Positions 54,542 through 64,000 of a DNA stretch of 64,000 nt are shown piece by piece. Where the stretch lies: positions 1-64,000 of the forward strand of contig NZ_SJNZ01000007.1 of the NCBI RefSeq assembly GCF_004331155.1, read 5' to 3'. Position 1 is the stretch's first letter, and each line of letters starts with the position of its first letter. Made by a program: the position numbers and the translations under genes. Source of the stretch: Acinetobacter terrestris. Lineage in GTDB: Bacteria > Pseudomonadota > Gammaproteobacteria > Pseudomonadales > Moraxellaceae. The notes under the pieces are model-generated. The model was not told the DNA's origin, did no database searches, and worked only from the letters and a program-made list of their open reading frames with translations.

Positions 54542-55810
54542 TTGCTGCTGCTCCTGCTGCCAACGACGTTGCTGAAGTTTTTCACCTTCTACTTCACGTT
54601 TATTTCGAGCTGACTCATATAACTTTGTGCCCTTTAATTCAGGCGGCAAATAGTCCTGCAAGACAAAATGCTCTGGGTAATTGTGCGGATAGAGATAGTC
54701 CACGCCATAGCCCTGCTCTTTCATCAATTTGGTCGGTGCATTTCTTAAATGCAAAGGCACCGGTAAATTTGCCGTTTTTTCAGCTAAATCTAAAGCTTTA
54801 TTAATGGCTAAATAGGTACTGTTACTTTTGGCACTGGTGGCCAAATAGACCGCACACTGTCCCAAAATAATCCGGCATTCCGGCATCCCTACCGCTTGTA
54901 CCGAACGGAAACATTCTCCTGCCAGAAGCAAGGCGTTCGGGTTGGAGTTACCAATATCTTCAGACGCTGCAATCAGCATACGACGTGCGATAAACACCGG
55001 ATCTTCACCGCCTTTGAGCATGCGTGCCATCCAATATAATGTCGCATCCGGATCACTGCCGCGAATAGACTTAATAAAAGCCGAGACCAGATCATAATGC
55101 TGCTCACCCGACTTGTCATAACGGGCAATGTTCTGCTGCGCGACTTTCACCACAATGGCATTGGTAATGACATTTTCTTGTTCAGGTTCAAAAGTACTGG
55201 CGATGAGATCGAGCAGGTTCAGTGCCTTACGCGCATCTCCCGCAGCAAATTGAATCAGTGCTTCATATTCTTCAATTTGAATAGATCGTTCTTTTAAGAA
55301 GGCATCATTTTGCAAGGCTTGATTTAATAAAGTCTGAATCGCATCAGCATTTAAAGCGTTCAGGCTATACACCTGACAACGGGATAACAACGCGCTATTC
55401 ACTTCAAAGGAAGGATTCTCGGTGGTGGCACCAATCAGGGTAATTTTGCCCTTTTCCACGGCATTCAATAAGGCATCTTGCTGTGACTTGTTAAAACGGT
55501 GGATTTCATCAATAAACACCACGGGTTTGAGCAAATCGCCACTTTCGGCAATGATTTCACGCAGTTCTTTTACGCCCGTATTCAAAGCCGATAAACTGAC
55601 AAAAGGTCGATCAACCGCCTGTGCCAATAGCAAAGCAATGGTGGTTTTCCCGACTCCCGGTGGACCCCAAAAAATAATCGAGGGTAAATGCCCTTGATCA
55701 ATCATCTGGCGTAACGGTGCCTGATTACCCAATAAATGATCTTGGCCAATAATTTCGGATAAATCACGCGGGCGAAGCCGTTCAGGAAGTGGAATATGAC
55801 TATCTGACAT
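54539..55810 (-). CDS. rarA: Replication-associated recombination protein A (RarA/MgsA)
   Basis: RarA is a clamp-loader-like AAA+ ATPase acting at stalled replication forks, 423 aa. The Walker A motif WGPPGVGKTTIALLLA is near residue 49, Walker B VVFIDEIHRFNKSQQDALL near 98, and GATTENPSFEVNSALLSRC with the sensor and Arg finger near 128. The C-terminal domain (YLPPELKGTKLYESA) and a Gln-rich tail complete it. Confidence 0.96.
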   Translation of the reverse strand: MSDSHIPLPERLRPRDLSEIIGQDHLLGNQAPLRQMIDQGHLPSIIFWGPPGVGKTTIALLLAQAVDRPFVSLSALNTGVKELREIIAESGDLLKPVVFIDEIHRFNKSQQDALLNAVEKGKITLIGATTENPSFEVNSALLSRCQVYSLNALNADAIQTLLNQALQNDAFLKERSIQIEEYEALIQFAAGDARKALNLLDLIASTFEPEQENVITNAIVVKVAQQNIARYDKSGEQHYDLVSAFIKSIRGSDPDATLYWMARMLKGGEDPVFIARRMLIAASEDIGNSNPNALLLAGECFRSVQAVGMPECRIILGQCAVYLATSAKSNSTYLAINKALDLAEKTANLPVPLHLRNAPTKLMKEQGYGVDYLYPHNYPEHFVLQDYLPPELKGTKLYESARNKREVEGEKLQQRRWQQEQQQ

Positions 55811-56111
55811 CTTGTTATTTCTTTAGTGTGCTTAAAACAAGTCTACTATGTAATTTTAATATCGCGTATTTCAATTGAAATGTTTTACAAAAAAATCCTA
55901 CTGTTTTTTTCAAGTGCCGGGCAATATTGTTGATTATTATTGTGTCCTTTATCTGAATTTACTTTTAAATAGAACTTAGTAGATTTACTTTAATTATCAA
56001 TATTAAGAAATATATGCTTAATAATTCTACTTCTTATTCTTGAAGTGTATAATAATTGTGTGAAATACATCACACTTTTTAATGTTTTGGCCGTTTTTAT
56101 GGGTGAGCTGC
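55811..56111. other. Divergent region rarA / PAS-GGDEF-EAL gene
   Basis: A 301-bp, very AT-rich divergent promoter region. No ORF, tRNA or significant inverted repeat is seen. An in-frame ATG at 56082 exists but is poorly placed. Confidence 0.45.
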
Positions 56112-58259
56112 ATGAAATATATTTTCAAAAACAAGCCAGTACCGATTAGGCAAGATTTTATCATTAAGCCAGATCACACCACTCCAGCCAATCATTTTCA
56201 ATTGAATACAGAAAATTTAATTCTTCAAAAGCTGTTAGATCAATTACCCCAGCTCATTTGGGTCAAAAATAAACACAATACGTATTATTATAATCAAGCG
56301 CTTTGTGACTATCTGGGTATTAATCTCAATCTAGCCGATACTGAGGAATGTAAAAAATTCATTCATCCTGAAGATTTCGAACATTTCCATCTTCTTTGGC
56401 AACACGCCCTAGCAACGCAGCAACCTTTTGAAAAAGAATGCCGGATTAAACATCATGAGCAGGGATACCGGGTTTGCCTGATTGCTGTGCAATATCCAGA
56501 AAATCTGGGCAATGCTGAATGGATGATGACAGCAACCGATATTCATGATCATTATTTAAAGCAATCTCAACTGACCCAACAAGTTCATGCACAAAGCAAA
56601 ATGCTGGATGCCAGTGTCGATTGTATTAAGCTTTTGACGCCAGATGGCCGTGTTAGCCATATGAACCGTTCAGGTTGTCTGGCTTTAGGCGTACCGGTAA
56701 ATGAAAAAAAGTTTGGTATGCGGTGGTTAAACTTATTGCCTGACAATGTTCACAAGTCAGGACAACAGGCTTTAACGCATGTGGTCAAAGGCAAAAATGC
56801 ACGTTTCGATGGCATGAGTATTATTCCAGGTCAAACACCGCAGTATTGGGACAATATTCTCACCCCGGTGCAAAATGAAGATGGTTCGCTACAAAGTATT
56901 CTGTGTGTGTCCCGAGATATTAGCCAACAAAAAATTGCTGAAAAAAACCTGCAAAAATTCATTGAAATAGATGAATTAACCGGCTTATATAATCGCCGCG
57001 CATTTAATAAAACCTTTAAAAAGGTCATTCAGAATGCCCGTCATCAAAAGCAGTCGATTGGCTTTTTGCTGATTGATCTAGATTATTTCAAGCATATCAA
57101 TGACACCTTGGGACATATTGCGGGTGATCATCTGCTGCAGATTTTAGGTCAGCGTTTCAGTGCGTGTTTTAAAGAAGAAGTGATTATTTCACGCCTAGGC
57201 GGTGATGAATTTGCCATTATTGTGCCGCATCTGAGCGATGAAGCTGAATTAATCCAGATTGCAAAAACAGCACGTCAGCAGCTGGATATCCCGGTTTGCT
57301 ATGCAGGACAATATATTAATGGCGGGATGAGTATCGGCTGTGCCATTTATCCTCGCGATGCACAAAATAGTTCAAATTTACTGCGCTGTGCCGATGTCGC
57401 ACTGAATGATCTTAAAATCAGCGGTCGTGGTGGCATCCGGATGTTTAAGAGTGCCATGTTCAAAACCATCGAACTCACTACCAAACAGCTCGCACTCGCC
57501 CGCGCCATTATTCACAACGATAAAATTATTCCTTTCTATCAACCTAAAGTCAGTCTAAAAGATGGAAAGGTCATCGGTTTTGAGGCTTTACTGCGCTGGT
57601 ATGATGCTCAGGATCAAATCCAGCTGCCTTCACACATTTTCTCGGCGTTTCAAGATTATGAACTGGCGACGCGTATTAGCGAAATCATGCAGTTAAAAGT
57701 GTTGAATGACATGACCCGCTGGCTTGAATCCGGACTGGAAATTTTACCCGTTTCAATCAATGCCGCACCGGTTGAATTTTTAAGAGACAACTACGCAGAA
57801 ACGCTTTTAAGCAGACTTGCCCAGTTTAATATTCCCTATGCCATGATTGAAATCGAAATTACCGAGCAAAGCCTTTCGGAACGTGGCTCTGACTATGTGG
57901 TTCGCGCACTGAACCTGTTAAAGCAAACCGGGATTCGTATTTCACTCGATGATTTTGGTACCGGACATTCGTCTTTAACGCGTTTAAGAAACTATCCGGT
58001 CGATTGCCTAAAAATAGACCGTAACTTTATCGTAAACATGCACGATGATGTTTCGTCACTGGCCATTGTCAAAGCGATTAGCCAGATTGGCACCAGTATT
58101 TCCCTAGAGATCTTGGTGGAAGGGATCGAACACTTGGAACAGCTGGATGCATTGAAAGCATGTGATTGTCATACTGGACAGGGCTTTTATTTTTATCGTC
58201 CCATGCCCTCTAGTGATGCCACGCAACTGTTACAGCCTTTGATAACAACTCAATCTTAA
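56112..58259 (+). CDS. PAS-GGDEF-EAL cyclic di-GMP protein
   Basis: A 715-aa cytoplasmic protein: two PAS-like sensor units (about 35-150 and 160-280; WVKNKHNTYYYNQALCDYLG in the first), then a GGDEF domain with DLDYFKHINDTLGHIAGD and an intact LGGDEF, then an EAL domain with FEALLRW and LDDFGTGHSSLTRLRNYP. Both catalytic motifs are complete, so it may make and degrade c-di-GMP or be biased by its sensor. The GGTGAG site supports the ATG at 56112. With the membrane cyclase at 18917 this gives two c-di-GMP enzymes in the window. Confidence 0.92.
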   Translation: MKYIFKNKPVPIRQDFIIKPDHTTPANHFQLNTENLILQKLLDQLPQLIWVKNKHNTYYYNQALCDYLGINLNLADTEECKKFIHPEDFEHFHLLWQHALATQQPFEKECRIKHHEQGYRVCLIAVQYPENLGNAEWMMTATDIHDHYLKQSQLTQQVHAQSKMLDASVDCIKLLTPDGRVSHMNRSGCLALGVPVNEKKFGMRWLNLLPDNVHKSGQQALTHVVKGKNARFDGMSIIPGQTPQYWDNILTPVQNEDGSLQSILCVSRDISQQKIAEKNLQKFIEIDELTGLYNRRAFNKTFKKVIQNARHQKQSIGFLLIDLDYFKHINDTLGHIAGDHLLQILGQRFSACFKEEVIISRLGGDEFAIIVPHLSDEAELIQIAKTARQQLDIPVCYAGQYINGGMSIGCAIYPRDAQNSSNLLRCADVALNDLKISGRGGIRMFKSAMFKTIELTTKQLALARAIIHNDKIIPFYQPKVSLKDGKVIGFEALLRWYDAQDQIQLPSHIFSAFQDYELATRISEIMQLKVLNDMTRWLESGLEILPVSINAAPVEFLRDNYAETLLSRLAQFNIPYAMIEIEITEQSLSERGSDYVVRALNLLKQTGIRISLDDFGTGHSSLTRLRNYPVDCLKIDRNFIVNMHDDVSSLAIVKAISQIGTSISLEILVEGIEHLEQLDALKACDCHTGQGFYFYRPMPSSDATQLLQPLITTQS

Positions 58260-58384
58260 GTTGTGAATTGATGCGCTAAGCTGCCCGGAAAATGAAGGCG
58301 TATGCGCTCAGTATGGTCTTATTAACACAGCAAGATTAGAGCTGATATCTACATAGAATTTTTTAAGTGATTTGCTCAATCAAA

Positions 58385-58837
58385 TTAACGCACCCAACGA
58401 ACAATATAGTTTTCAATCTCTTCTTCATTGACTTCAACTTCTGAAATACAACGCCCAGCTGCCGACTTTTTCGCTTTAATCACACTCTCCCGTGTTCCGG
58501 TATTTAAATAATGCCAGGACGGTAATTTCTTGCCTTCATTTAAACGGCGGTAAGCGCAACTTGGGGGCAACCAGTGAATCGTGTCCAACTTTTCCAGCGT
58601 GAGTTGAATACAATCAGGAACATAGTCAAGACGCTCGGCATAATTACTGCAACGCGCTGTGTTGCAATCGAGAAGTTTGCACGCCACCTTGGTATAAGCC
58701 ACTTCACCAAGTTCTTCATCTTCCAGTTTGATCAGACAACATAGGCCGCAACCATCACAAAGCGCTTCCCACTCAGTGGGGTTCAGCTCAGCCAAAGGAT
58801 ATTTTTTCCAAAATTCCGGACGTAATTGTTCAGTCAT
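58385..58837 (-). CDS. YcgN/UPF0260 cysteine-cluster protein
   Basis: A 150-aa soluble protein of the UPF0260 (YcgN) group within the YkgJ cysteine-cluster family. EWEALCDGCGLCCLIKLEDEE carries C-x2-C-x2-CC, and CKLLDCNTARCSNYAERLDYVPDC adds further Cys; together they could bind zinc or an Fe-S cluster. WLPPSCAYRRLNEGKKLPSWHYL is conserved with E. coli YcgN. Function unknown. Confidence 0.93.
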   Translation of the reverse strand: MTEQLRPEFWKKYPLAELNPTEWEALCDGCGLCCLIKLEDEELGEVAYTKVACKLLDCNTARCSNYAERLDYVPDCIQLTLEKLDTIHWLPPSCAYRRLNEGKKLPSWHYLNTGTRESVIKAKKSAAGRCISEVEVNEEEIENYIVRWVR

Positions 58838-59029
58838 AAAACTAAAAAAGAAAACAGGTTGGACCTATTATAACGTGTTCAAGTTCACATTGTAGGAATG
58901 TTATTTTTACTTTAAATCATATATTTATTGTCAAAGTGAACATTTTGCAAACACAAGCATAACAATTTTAGGAATTTCTAGGGCATATACTGAATCTACT
59001 TTGAAAACAACAACACTTGGAGAAAACTT

Positions 59030-59188
59030 ATGTTCCGTTGGGCGATTATTTTTGCAGTGATTGCGCTGATTGCGAGTCTACTTGGTTTTGGTGGTGTAGC
59101 CGGCTTATCTAAAGATTTCGCGGTTATTTTACTGGTGATTGCAGTGATTCTAGCAATTGTTGGTTTTCTCTCACGTGGAAAGATATAA
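59030..59188 (+). CDS. DUF1328 (UPF0391) small membrane protein
   Basis: A 52-aa membrane protein with two helices (about 4-24 and 31-48) joined by a Gly-rich turn ([12 protein letters not shown]), the hallmark of the DUF1328/UPF0391 family. A ggAG site precedes the ATG. It ends in a good terminator and stands alone. Function unknown; it is too short to appear in many gene predictions. Confidence 0.9.
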   Translation: MFRWAIIFAVIALIASLLGFGGVAGLSKDFAVILLVIAVILAIVGFLSRGKI

Positions 59189-59223
59189 AGACTACCACTC
59201 GTTAAAAACGATTAAACAATGTT

Positions 59224-59249
59224 AAAAGAGCCCAAGCAGGCTCTTTTTT
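59224..59249 (+). terminator. Terminator of the DUF1328 gene
   Basis: AAAAGAGCC / GGCTCTTTT with a six-base loop and T6. Confidence 0.85.
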
Positions 59250-59406
59250 CATATCCAGATTTCATCTTTGTATCGTAAAAATCTGAATCCAAAACCTGAA
59301 TGAATGGGGTGAAATTAAAGTCATTTTCATCCATTCAATTCAGGTCTTCATTTTAGAATAAACAATGAATTCTTTTTCTTATGACCTGTTTCTTAGGGTC
59401 TGTTTC

Positions 59407-60948
59407 TTAAGGTTTTAAGTGACGTGGTCTAAACCCGCTGACCAGCAAACCGATCGCATAAGCCAAAACACCTACCACACAAAGTCCGATCACTTCGAAA
59501 ACCCGAATCCATTGCGAAACATCGCCGTTATACCAGGTCAAGGCATACCACAGTGCAGCAATCATGGCGGCATTGGCGATGGCAAACTGAAGGAAAAGTT
59601 TCTTCCAGTGTGCTCCAAAACGGAAAATATTGCGTTGGTGCAGGTAAAAATACAGCATCCCGGCATTGACCAGCGCAGAGCCTGAAGAAGCCAAGGCCAA
59701 AGCCATATGTTCGGCTTCCCAATGGATCAGTTTGAAGAAGCCAATAAAGATCACGTTTAAGATCGCATTGGCCGCAACAGCCATTAAGCCGACCCGTACC
59801 GGTGTTCGGGTATCTTGCTGTGCGTAAAAGCCTGGTGCAAAGACTTTAATCAACATGAAGGAAATCACCCCGGCACTCATGCATTGCAAAGCCAATGCCG
59901 TCATTTGCGTATCTTCAAGGGTAAATTGCCCGCGTTGGAACAATGCCTGAATAATGGGAGTCGATAGCATGAACAAGGCAATACTGGCAGGAATACCGAC
60001 CAGCATGATCACTTTTGCAGCCCAGTCGATCATGCCACGGAACTTGGATTGGTCTTGCTCGGCATGACGCATAGAAAGCGATGGCAAGATCACCGTACCA
60101 ATCGCCACCCCAATTAAGCCCAAAGGCAACTCGGTCATACGTTCGGCACTGTATAGCCATGACACTGAACCATCTTGCATAAAGGATGCCCAGATGGTGT
60201 TCAGCAGCAAATTGATTTGCGTCACCGAAACACCAAAGAGTGCAGGCAGCATCAGTTTCATGATGCGATCTACACCTTCGTGTTTAAAATCAACTTTCGG
60301 TGGAATCAGCAGTTTTTTACGCCATAACTCGGGAATTTGAATAGCCAGTTGCAATATGCCTGCAACCACGACCGCCCAACCCAAGGCCATAATCGGCTCA
60401 GCCATATACGGCGTTAACCACCATGCTCCGGCAATCATGGTGACATTCAGTAACACTGGCGCAAAAGCAGGGGTCGAAAATGATCCGTAACTGTTCAAGA
60501 TACTGCTGGCAAAAGCAGTCAGCGACATAAATAACAAATATGGAATGGTCAGGCGGAACATGTCCGTGGCCAAGGCAAATTTTTCTGGATCACTATGGAA
60601 ACCTGGTGCATAGATATACAAAATCGCAGGTGCCGCAATCATCGCCACAAAAGTCAGCGTGGTCATAAAGGTCGCCAGACAGCCAAATACCCGACTAATC
60701 AGAATTTGCACTTCAGCATGGGTTTTTGTGGTTTTGTATTCGGTCAAAACCGGAATAAAGGCTTGCGAAAATGCTCCTTCGGCAAACAGCCGCCGAAAAA
60801 AATTCGGGATACGAAAGGCAACCACAAAGGTATCGAAATCTTTACCTGCACCAAACACATTCAGCAAAACCACATCTCGGACTAGACCTAAAACCCGAGA
60901 CAGCATGGTCATTGCACTGACAATAAAGGTCGACCGCCACAGCGCCAT
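59407..60948 (-). CDS. murJ: Lipid II flippase MurJ
   Basis: MurJ flips lipid II across the inner membrane, 513 aa with about 14 helices. MALWRSTFIVSAMTMLSRVLGLVRDVVLLNVFGAG starts helix 1 with the conserved Arg-containing cavity; RIPNFFRRLFAEGAFSQAFIPVL near 46 is the MviN signature. The ATG at 60948, preceded by GGTGG, is preferred to a GTG three codons upstream. It joins the MurG product to the periplasm and fits with ampD just upstream. Confidence 0.95.
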   Translation of the reverse strand: MALWRSTFIVSAMTMLSRVLGLVRDVVLLNVFGAGKDFDTFVVAFRIPNFFRRLFAEGAFSQAFIPVLTEYKTTKTHAEVQILISRVFGCLATFMTTLTFVAMIAAPAILYIYAPGFHSDPEKFALATDMFRLTIPYLLFMSLTAFASSILNSYGSFSTPAFAPVLLNVTMIAGAWWLTPYMAEPIMALGWAVVVAGILQLAIQIPELWRKKLLIPPKVDFKHEGVDRIMKLMLPALFGVSVTQINLLLNTIWASFMQDGSVSWLYSAERMTELPLGLIGVAIGTVILPSLSMRHAEQDQSKFRGMIDWAAKVIMLVGIPASIALFMLSTPIIQALFQRGQFTLEDTQMTALALQCMSAGVISFMLIKVFAPGFYAQQDTRTPVRVGLMAVAANAILNVIFIGFFKLIHWEAEHMALALASSGSALVNAGMLYFYLHQRNIFRFGAHWKKLFLQFAIANAAMIAALWYALTWYNGDVSQWIRVFEVIGLCVVGVLAYAIGLLVSGFRPRHLKP

Positions 60949-61030
60949 CGTTTCCACCCAGTATTAAAATAAGTCGCTATTGTAAAGAAACTTCACAGGA
61001 ATTTCGTTGTTAAATCATAAAATCGAGCGG

Positions 61031-61606
61031 TTATTGATCTGCTTTGTATTGGTGGACTAATGCTCTGGTTTTTGGCCAATCAAAAAATGGACCTGGATCG
61101 GTTTTACGGCCTGGCGCAATATCCGAGTGCCCTGCCAGATGTTGCAATATCTTCGGATAAGTTGCCTGCAATGTCGCAATGACCTGTGCCAATATGTTGT
61201 ATTGCATCTCTTCAAAAGGCTGGTCATCGCTGCCTTCCAGTTCAATGCCAATAGAATAATCATTACATTCTTTTTTGGCTAAATAGGTCGAACGGCCTGC
61301 ATGCCAGGCACGGTCATTGAAATTCACAAATTGTAAAACTTCACCAGTGCGCAAAATTAACAGATGAGTAGACACCTGCATGCCTTCAATGCTCTGAAAA
61401 TAAGGATGCTTTGACCAATCGAGCTGATTTTGAAAAAACTGTTCGATATAGCCGCCACCAAATTGCGAGGGTGGCAAACTAATGTTATGCACCACCACCA
61501 ACTGAATTTCGGTGTGTTCGGGACGTTGATTATAGTTCGGAGAGGGTACTTGCCTTGCACCGATTAACTGACCATCGATGACCTGAAAAGACGGTGCCTG
61601 TTGCAT
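61031..61606 (-). CDS. ampD: 1,6-anhydro-MurNAc-L-alanine amidase AmpD
   Basis: AmpD removes peptides from anhydromuropeptides recycled to the cytoplasm, 191 aa, zinc amidase_2 fold. Zinc ligands: VVHNISLPP near 37, LAGHSDIAPGRKTDPGPFFDW near 160 with His and Asp; NDRAWHAGRS near 95 holds the catalytic region. Loss of AmpD derepresses AmpC beta-lactamase in many species; its intactness here suggests normal cell-wall recycling. Transcribed in the same direction just upstream of murJ. Confidence 0.95.
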   Translation of the reverse strand: MQQAPSFQVIDGQLIGARQVPSPNYNQRPEHTEIQLVVVHNISLPPSQFGGGYIEQFFQNQLDWSKHPYFQSIEGMQVSTHLLILRTGEVLQFVNFNDRAWHAGRSTYLAKKECNDYSIGIELEGSDDQPFEEMQYNILAQVIATLQATYPKILQHLAGHSDIAPGRKTDPGPFFDWPKTRALVHQYKADQ

Positions 61607-61780
61607 ATTCCTATCCTGAATCTTATTGGTGTAAGTAGATGATTTTAGCGCAATCCTAAAACTTTAAACTTAAAATCTCAAATTCCAAAGATAAAAATCC
61701 GTGGAAAAAACATTTCTTTTAAATGAACAATGCTAATATAACGCGCAATTTTCATGGGTTAAAAAAGATACGGAATTCTA

Positions 61781-62626
61781 ATGAGCATATCTCAATCTTT
61801 GTTGGAACACGCCATCCAGATCAATATTCAACAGGCCTTAGAAGAAGATATTGGCGAGGGTGATATCACCGCTTTATTGACCCCTGAAGATGAGCAAGCC
61901 ACGGCAACCATCATTAGCCGTGAAGACATGGTGCTTGCTGGCCAACCTTGGGTCAATGCACTCATTCAAGCCTATGATGCAACGGTGCAAGTGACCTGGC
62001 TTAAAAATGACGGCGACCGTGTACAGGCCAATGAAGCCTTTTTAAAATTAGCCGGTTCTGCACGCAGCCTGCTCACCGTTGAACGCCCGGCACTGAATTT
62101 TGTACAAACGCTTTCTGCGGTTGCGACTAAAACAGCTGAATATGTTAAACAGTTAGAAGGTTTAAACACCAAACTGTTAGATACCCGTAAAACCCTTCCC
62201 GGCTTACGTATTGCGCAAAAATATGCGGTCGCGATTGGCGGCGGTCAAAACCATCGTCTCGGTTTGTTTGATGCCTTTTTAATTAAAGAAAACCACATTA
62301 TGGCAGCGGGCGGCATTGCACAGGCAATTGCCAAAGCACACAACATTGCACCGGGCAAGCCTGTAGAAGTTGAAGTCGAAACCTGGGATGAGCTGAATCA
62401 GGCCTTGGAAGCGCATGCCGATATCGTCATGCTGGATAATTTCAATCAACAGCAGATGATTGATGCGGTTCAACATGTTGCCGGCCGTTGCAAGCTGGAA
62501 GCATCGGGCAACATCACCATCGAAAACTTACATGAAGTGGCAACATCGGGTGTTGACTATATTTCGATGGGTGTTTTAACCAAGGATGTTAAGGCGGTTG
62601 ATCTATCGATGCGCTTTAATGCTTAA
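61781..62626 (+). CDS. nadC: Nicotinate-nucleotide pyrophosphorylase (QPRTase)
   Basis: NadC forms nicotinate mononucleotide from quinolinate and PRPP, 281 aa. ALEEDIGEGDITALL, TRKTLPGLRIAQKYAVAIGGGQNHRLGLFDAFLIKENHI near 138-175 and VEVETWDELNQALEAHADIVMLDNF near 195 are signature regions. It is divergent from ampD. With pncA/pncB it supplies both routes to NaMN. Confidence 0.97.
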   Translation: MSISQSLLEHAIQINIQQALEEDIGEGDITALLTPEDEQATATIISREDMVLAGQPWVNALIQAYDATVQVTWLKNDGDRVQANEAFLKLAGSARSLLTVERPALNFVQTLSAVATKTAEYVKQLEGLNTKLLDTRKTLPGLRIAQKYAVAIGGGQNHRLGLFDAFLIKENHIMAAGGIAQAIAKAHNIAPGKPVEVEVETWDELNQALEAHADIVMLDNFNQQQMIDAVQHVAGRCKLEASGNITIENLHEVATSGVDYISMGVLTKDVKAVDLSMRFNA

Positions 62627-62805
62627 ATCTGCTCAGTATTATTTGTCGGTTTAGATTTTAGTTTAGAGGTTGAATCCTGAGTTTCAGTATGGGATGTGTT
62701 CTGTTGCCAAGCCGATTGGACAGATTCTTGTTCTGAAGCTCTGGGGTCACTGGTCATCAGCACAATGGTTACGACACATATAAGCAGGATGATGATATTT
62801 AACAT
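62623..62805 (-). CDS. Small membrane-anchored protein, unknown function
   Basis: A 60-aa protein with one N-terminal hydrophobic helix (LNIIILLICVVTIVLM) and a polar Ser/Thr/Gln-rich tail that overlaps the nadC stop by 4 bases. The strong AGGAG site six bases before the ATG supports a real gene. No family recognised. Confidence 0.6.
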   Translation of the reverse strand: MLNIIILLICVVTIVLMTSDPRASEQESVQSAWQQNTSHTETQDSTSKLKSKPTNNTEQI

Positions 62806-62926
62806 TCAATGCTCCTGTAAAAGTGAAGCACCATTCTAATCATTGAATATGAACCTGATTTAAAGCTGGCGTTTCAAAAGGGGCGGAAATTGCAGCCTTT
62901 TTGTATCCAGCTTTTGACTTATCCAT

Positions 62927-62955
62927 AAAAAAACGCACCTTGAGATGCGTTTTTT
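62927..62955. terminator. rph terminator
   Basis: ACGCA/TGCGT with A7 and T6 flanks and an eight-base loop; 20 bp after the rph stop on the minus strand, possibly also ending plus-strand transcripts. Confidence 0.75.
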
Positions 62956-62974
62956 GTATCTTTAAATAAACAAC

Positions 62975-63691
62975 TTACCAGCCTAAAGCTTTCTGTTGTT
63001 TTTTAATCAATTCTTGAATGCCTTTTTCAGCCAATTCAAGCATCTCGTTACACTGTGCACGGGTAAATGGTTTGTCTTCGGCAGTACCTTGCAGTTCGAT
63101 GAACTCACCCGCTTGGGTCATCACCACATTCAAGTCAGTTTGGCAGTTTGAATCTTCTTCATAACAAAGATCGAGTAACGCTTCGTCCTGGTACATACCT
63201 ACAGAAATCGCAGCCACCAAGCCTTTAAGCGGATCTTGCTTAATTTTCTTTTTCTCAAGCAATACGTTCATCGCATCAATGAGCGCTACGGCTGCACCGG
63301 TAATAGAAGCGGTACGTGTACCACCATCTGCCTGAATCACATCACAGTCGATGGTAATGGTATTTTCACCGAGTTTTTTCAAATCGACCATGGCACGCAA
63401 GCTACGACCAATCAGACGTTGAATCTCTTGAGTACGGCCACTCTGTTTACCACGAGCGGCTTCACGGTCACTACGGGTATGGGTTGAACGTGGCAACATA
63501 CCGTATTCAGCGGTTACCCAGCCTTGCCCCTTGCCTTTAAGGAAACGTGGTACTGAATTATCAATACTTGCAGTACAAAGAACTTTAGTATGACCAAATT
63601 CAATCAATACTGAACCTTCCGCATAACGCGTATAGTTACGGGTAATTTTTACGTCACGTAATTGATCTAAAGTACGTTGGTCGATACGCAT
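62975..63691 (-). CDS. rph: Ribonuclease PH
   Basis: RNase PH phosphorolytically trims tRNA 3' ends, 238 aa. [42 protein letters not shown] starts it; [46 protein letters not shown] and [19 protein letters not shown] are hallmark motifs. The ATG at 63691 gives the family length; the longer frame adds 9 residues. Confidence 0.96.
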   Translation of the reverse strand: MRIDQRTLDQLRDVKITRNYTRYAEGSVLIEFGHTKVLCTASIDNSVPRFLKGKGQGWVTAEYGMLPRSTHTRSDREAARGKQSGRTQEIQRLIGRSLRAMVDLKKLGENTITIDCDVIQADGGTRTASITGAAVALIDAMNVLLEKKKIKQDPLKGLVAAISVGMYQDEALLDLCYEEDSNCQTDLNVVMTQAGEFIELQGTAEDKPFTRAQCNEMLELAEKGIQELIKKQQKALGW

Positions 63692-63864
63692 AATGGGTTC
63701 TCTTTGGCTAAAATTCATTGCGGCCTAGTATAACAGAAGCCAGCTTGAAGGTTTTGCCGGTCGACTATCGATTGACAAAAAGCATAAAATCAAGCCGCTT
63801 CTATTTAGCCACCAGTTAAATGAGGCCCCATTATATGCGACCTCAAATTTAACTTTCTTCAGCT

Positions 63865-64000
63865 TTAAAAGCTGAATAAGGTTTTTAACTTCTGTTTGGA
63901 TTGCGCAACCGATGCTGTCCAGGAATTCGGTAAAGAACATTTGGCTAAACGCACCCAGACACTGCCAAACTGTTTCATGAAACTGGCTTCGTTATAGTTA
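63865..64000 (-). CDS. Possible 3' end of a gene cut by the window edge
   Basis: On the minus strand an open frame enters from beyond the right edge and ends at a TAA (63865-63867). The visible residues include NYNEASFMKQFGSVWVRLAK. A protein cannot be named from this, and the reading could be chance; an ATG inside it has no ribosome binding site. The remaining bases 63692-63864 hold nothing recognised apart from the AGCTTTAAAAGCT palindrome. Confidence 0.3.
   Translation of the reverse strand, partial: NYNEASFMKQFGSVWVRLAKCSLPNSWTASVAQSKQKLKTLFSF

Noticed and set aside
63725..63940. 71-aa minus-strand frame near the right edge
   Set aside because: No ribosome binding site and overlaps an alternative open frame that continues past the window edge; composition looks non-coding.

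Overview
The window is chromosomal DNA from a gammaproteobacterium of the Moraxellaceae, almost certainly Acinetobacter. The basis is the gene order (murG-murC-ddl-ftsQ-ftsA-ftsZ-lpxC), protein sequences resembling those I know from Acinetobacter (LpxC, FtsZ with its unusual C-terminal tail, Psd, ParE, SerB), low to moderate G+C, and short intergenic spaces closed by A/T-flanked hairpin terminators. The species cannot be fixed from sequence alone. I see no insertion sequence, prophage, CRISPR array, rRNA gene or tRNA gene.

Layout. 1-9.6 kb holds an M23 peptidase, a DUF721 protein and the minus-strand peptidoglycan and division cluster (murG to ftsZ, then lpxC). 9.9-12.1 kb holds gshB with a PhyH-type dioxygenase. 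12.2-14.1 kb is the accessory spot: a DUF3565 gene is followed by a prokaryotic viperin homologue (radical-SAM antiviral protein) and two unfamiliar AT-rich genes on the opposite strand, before pyrE. 14.7-27 kb holds xthA, a probable CsrA-sequestering small RNA rich in GGA motifs, an ArsC/Spx-like protein, a lipase-type hydrolase, azoR, a diguanylate cyclase, a GST, dsbD, two outer-membrane proteins, an ankyrin-type protein and hpf. 27-36 kb holds parE-yqiA, an esterase, dsbB, gshA and DUF924, lipoprotein and DUF445 genes. 36-45 kb holds argS with a SPOR protein, a rhodanese gene overlapping psd, pncB, dtd and small envelope or lipid-related genes. 45-64 kb holds serB with its divergent smp/ytjB-like partner, a BASS transporter, pncA, an AAHS-like MFS transporter, dapA-bamC-purC, a second candidate small RNA, rarA, a PAS-GGDEF-EAL protein, murJ, ampD, nadC and rph.

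How the genes work together. Envelope construction dominates (Mur, Fts, Ddl, MurJ, AmpD, LpxC, Psd, BamC, M23, SPOR). Glutathione and thiol redox are represented by gshA, gshB, GST, dsbB and dsbD. NAD metabolism is represented by pncA, pncB and nadC, which together recycle or make nicotinate mononucleotide. Two c-di-GMP proteins and the Csr-like RNA point to lifestyle-switch regulation.

Most notable are the viperin gene with its AT-rich surroundings and two unannotated structured RNAs: one with eight GGA motifs at about 15.7-15.9 kb, and one at about 54.4-54.5 kb with a good promoter, three perfect hairpins and a terminator. Start codons were moved from the longest open frame to the best-supported start where family length or a Shine-Dalgarno sequence decided it.
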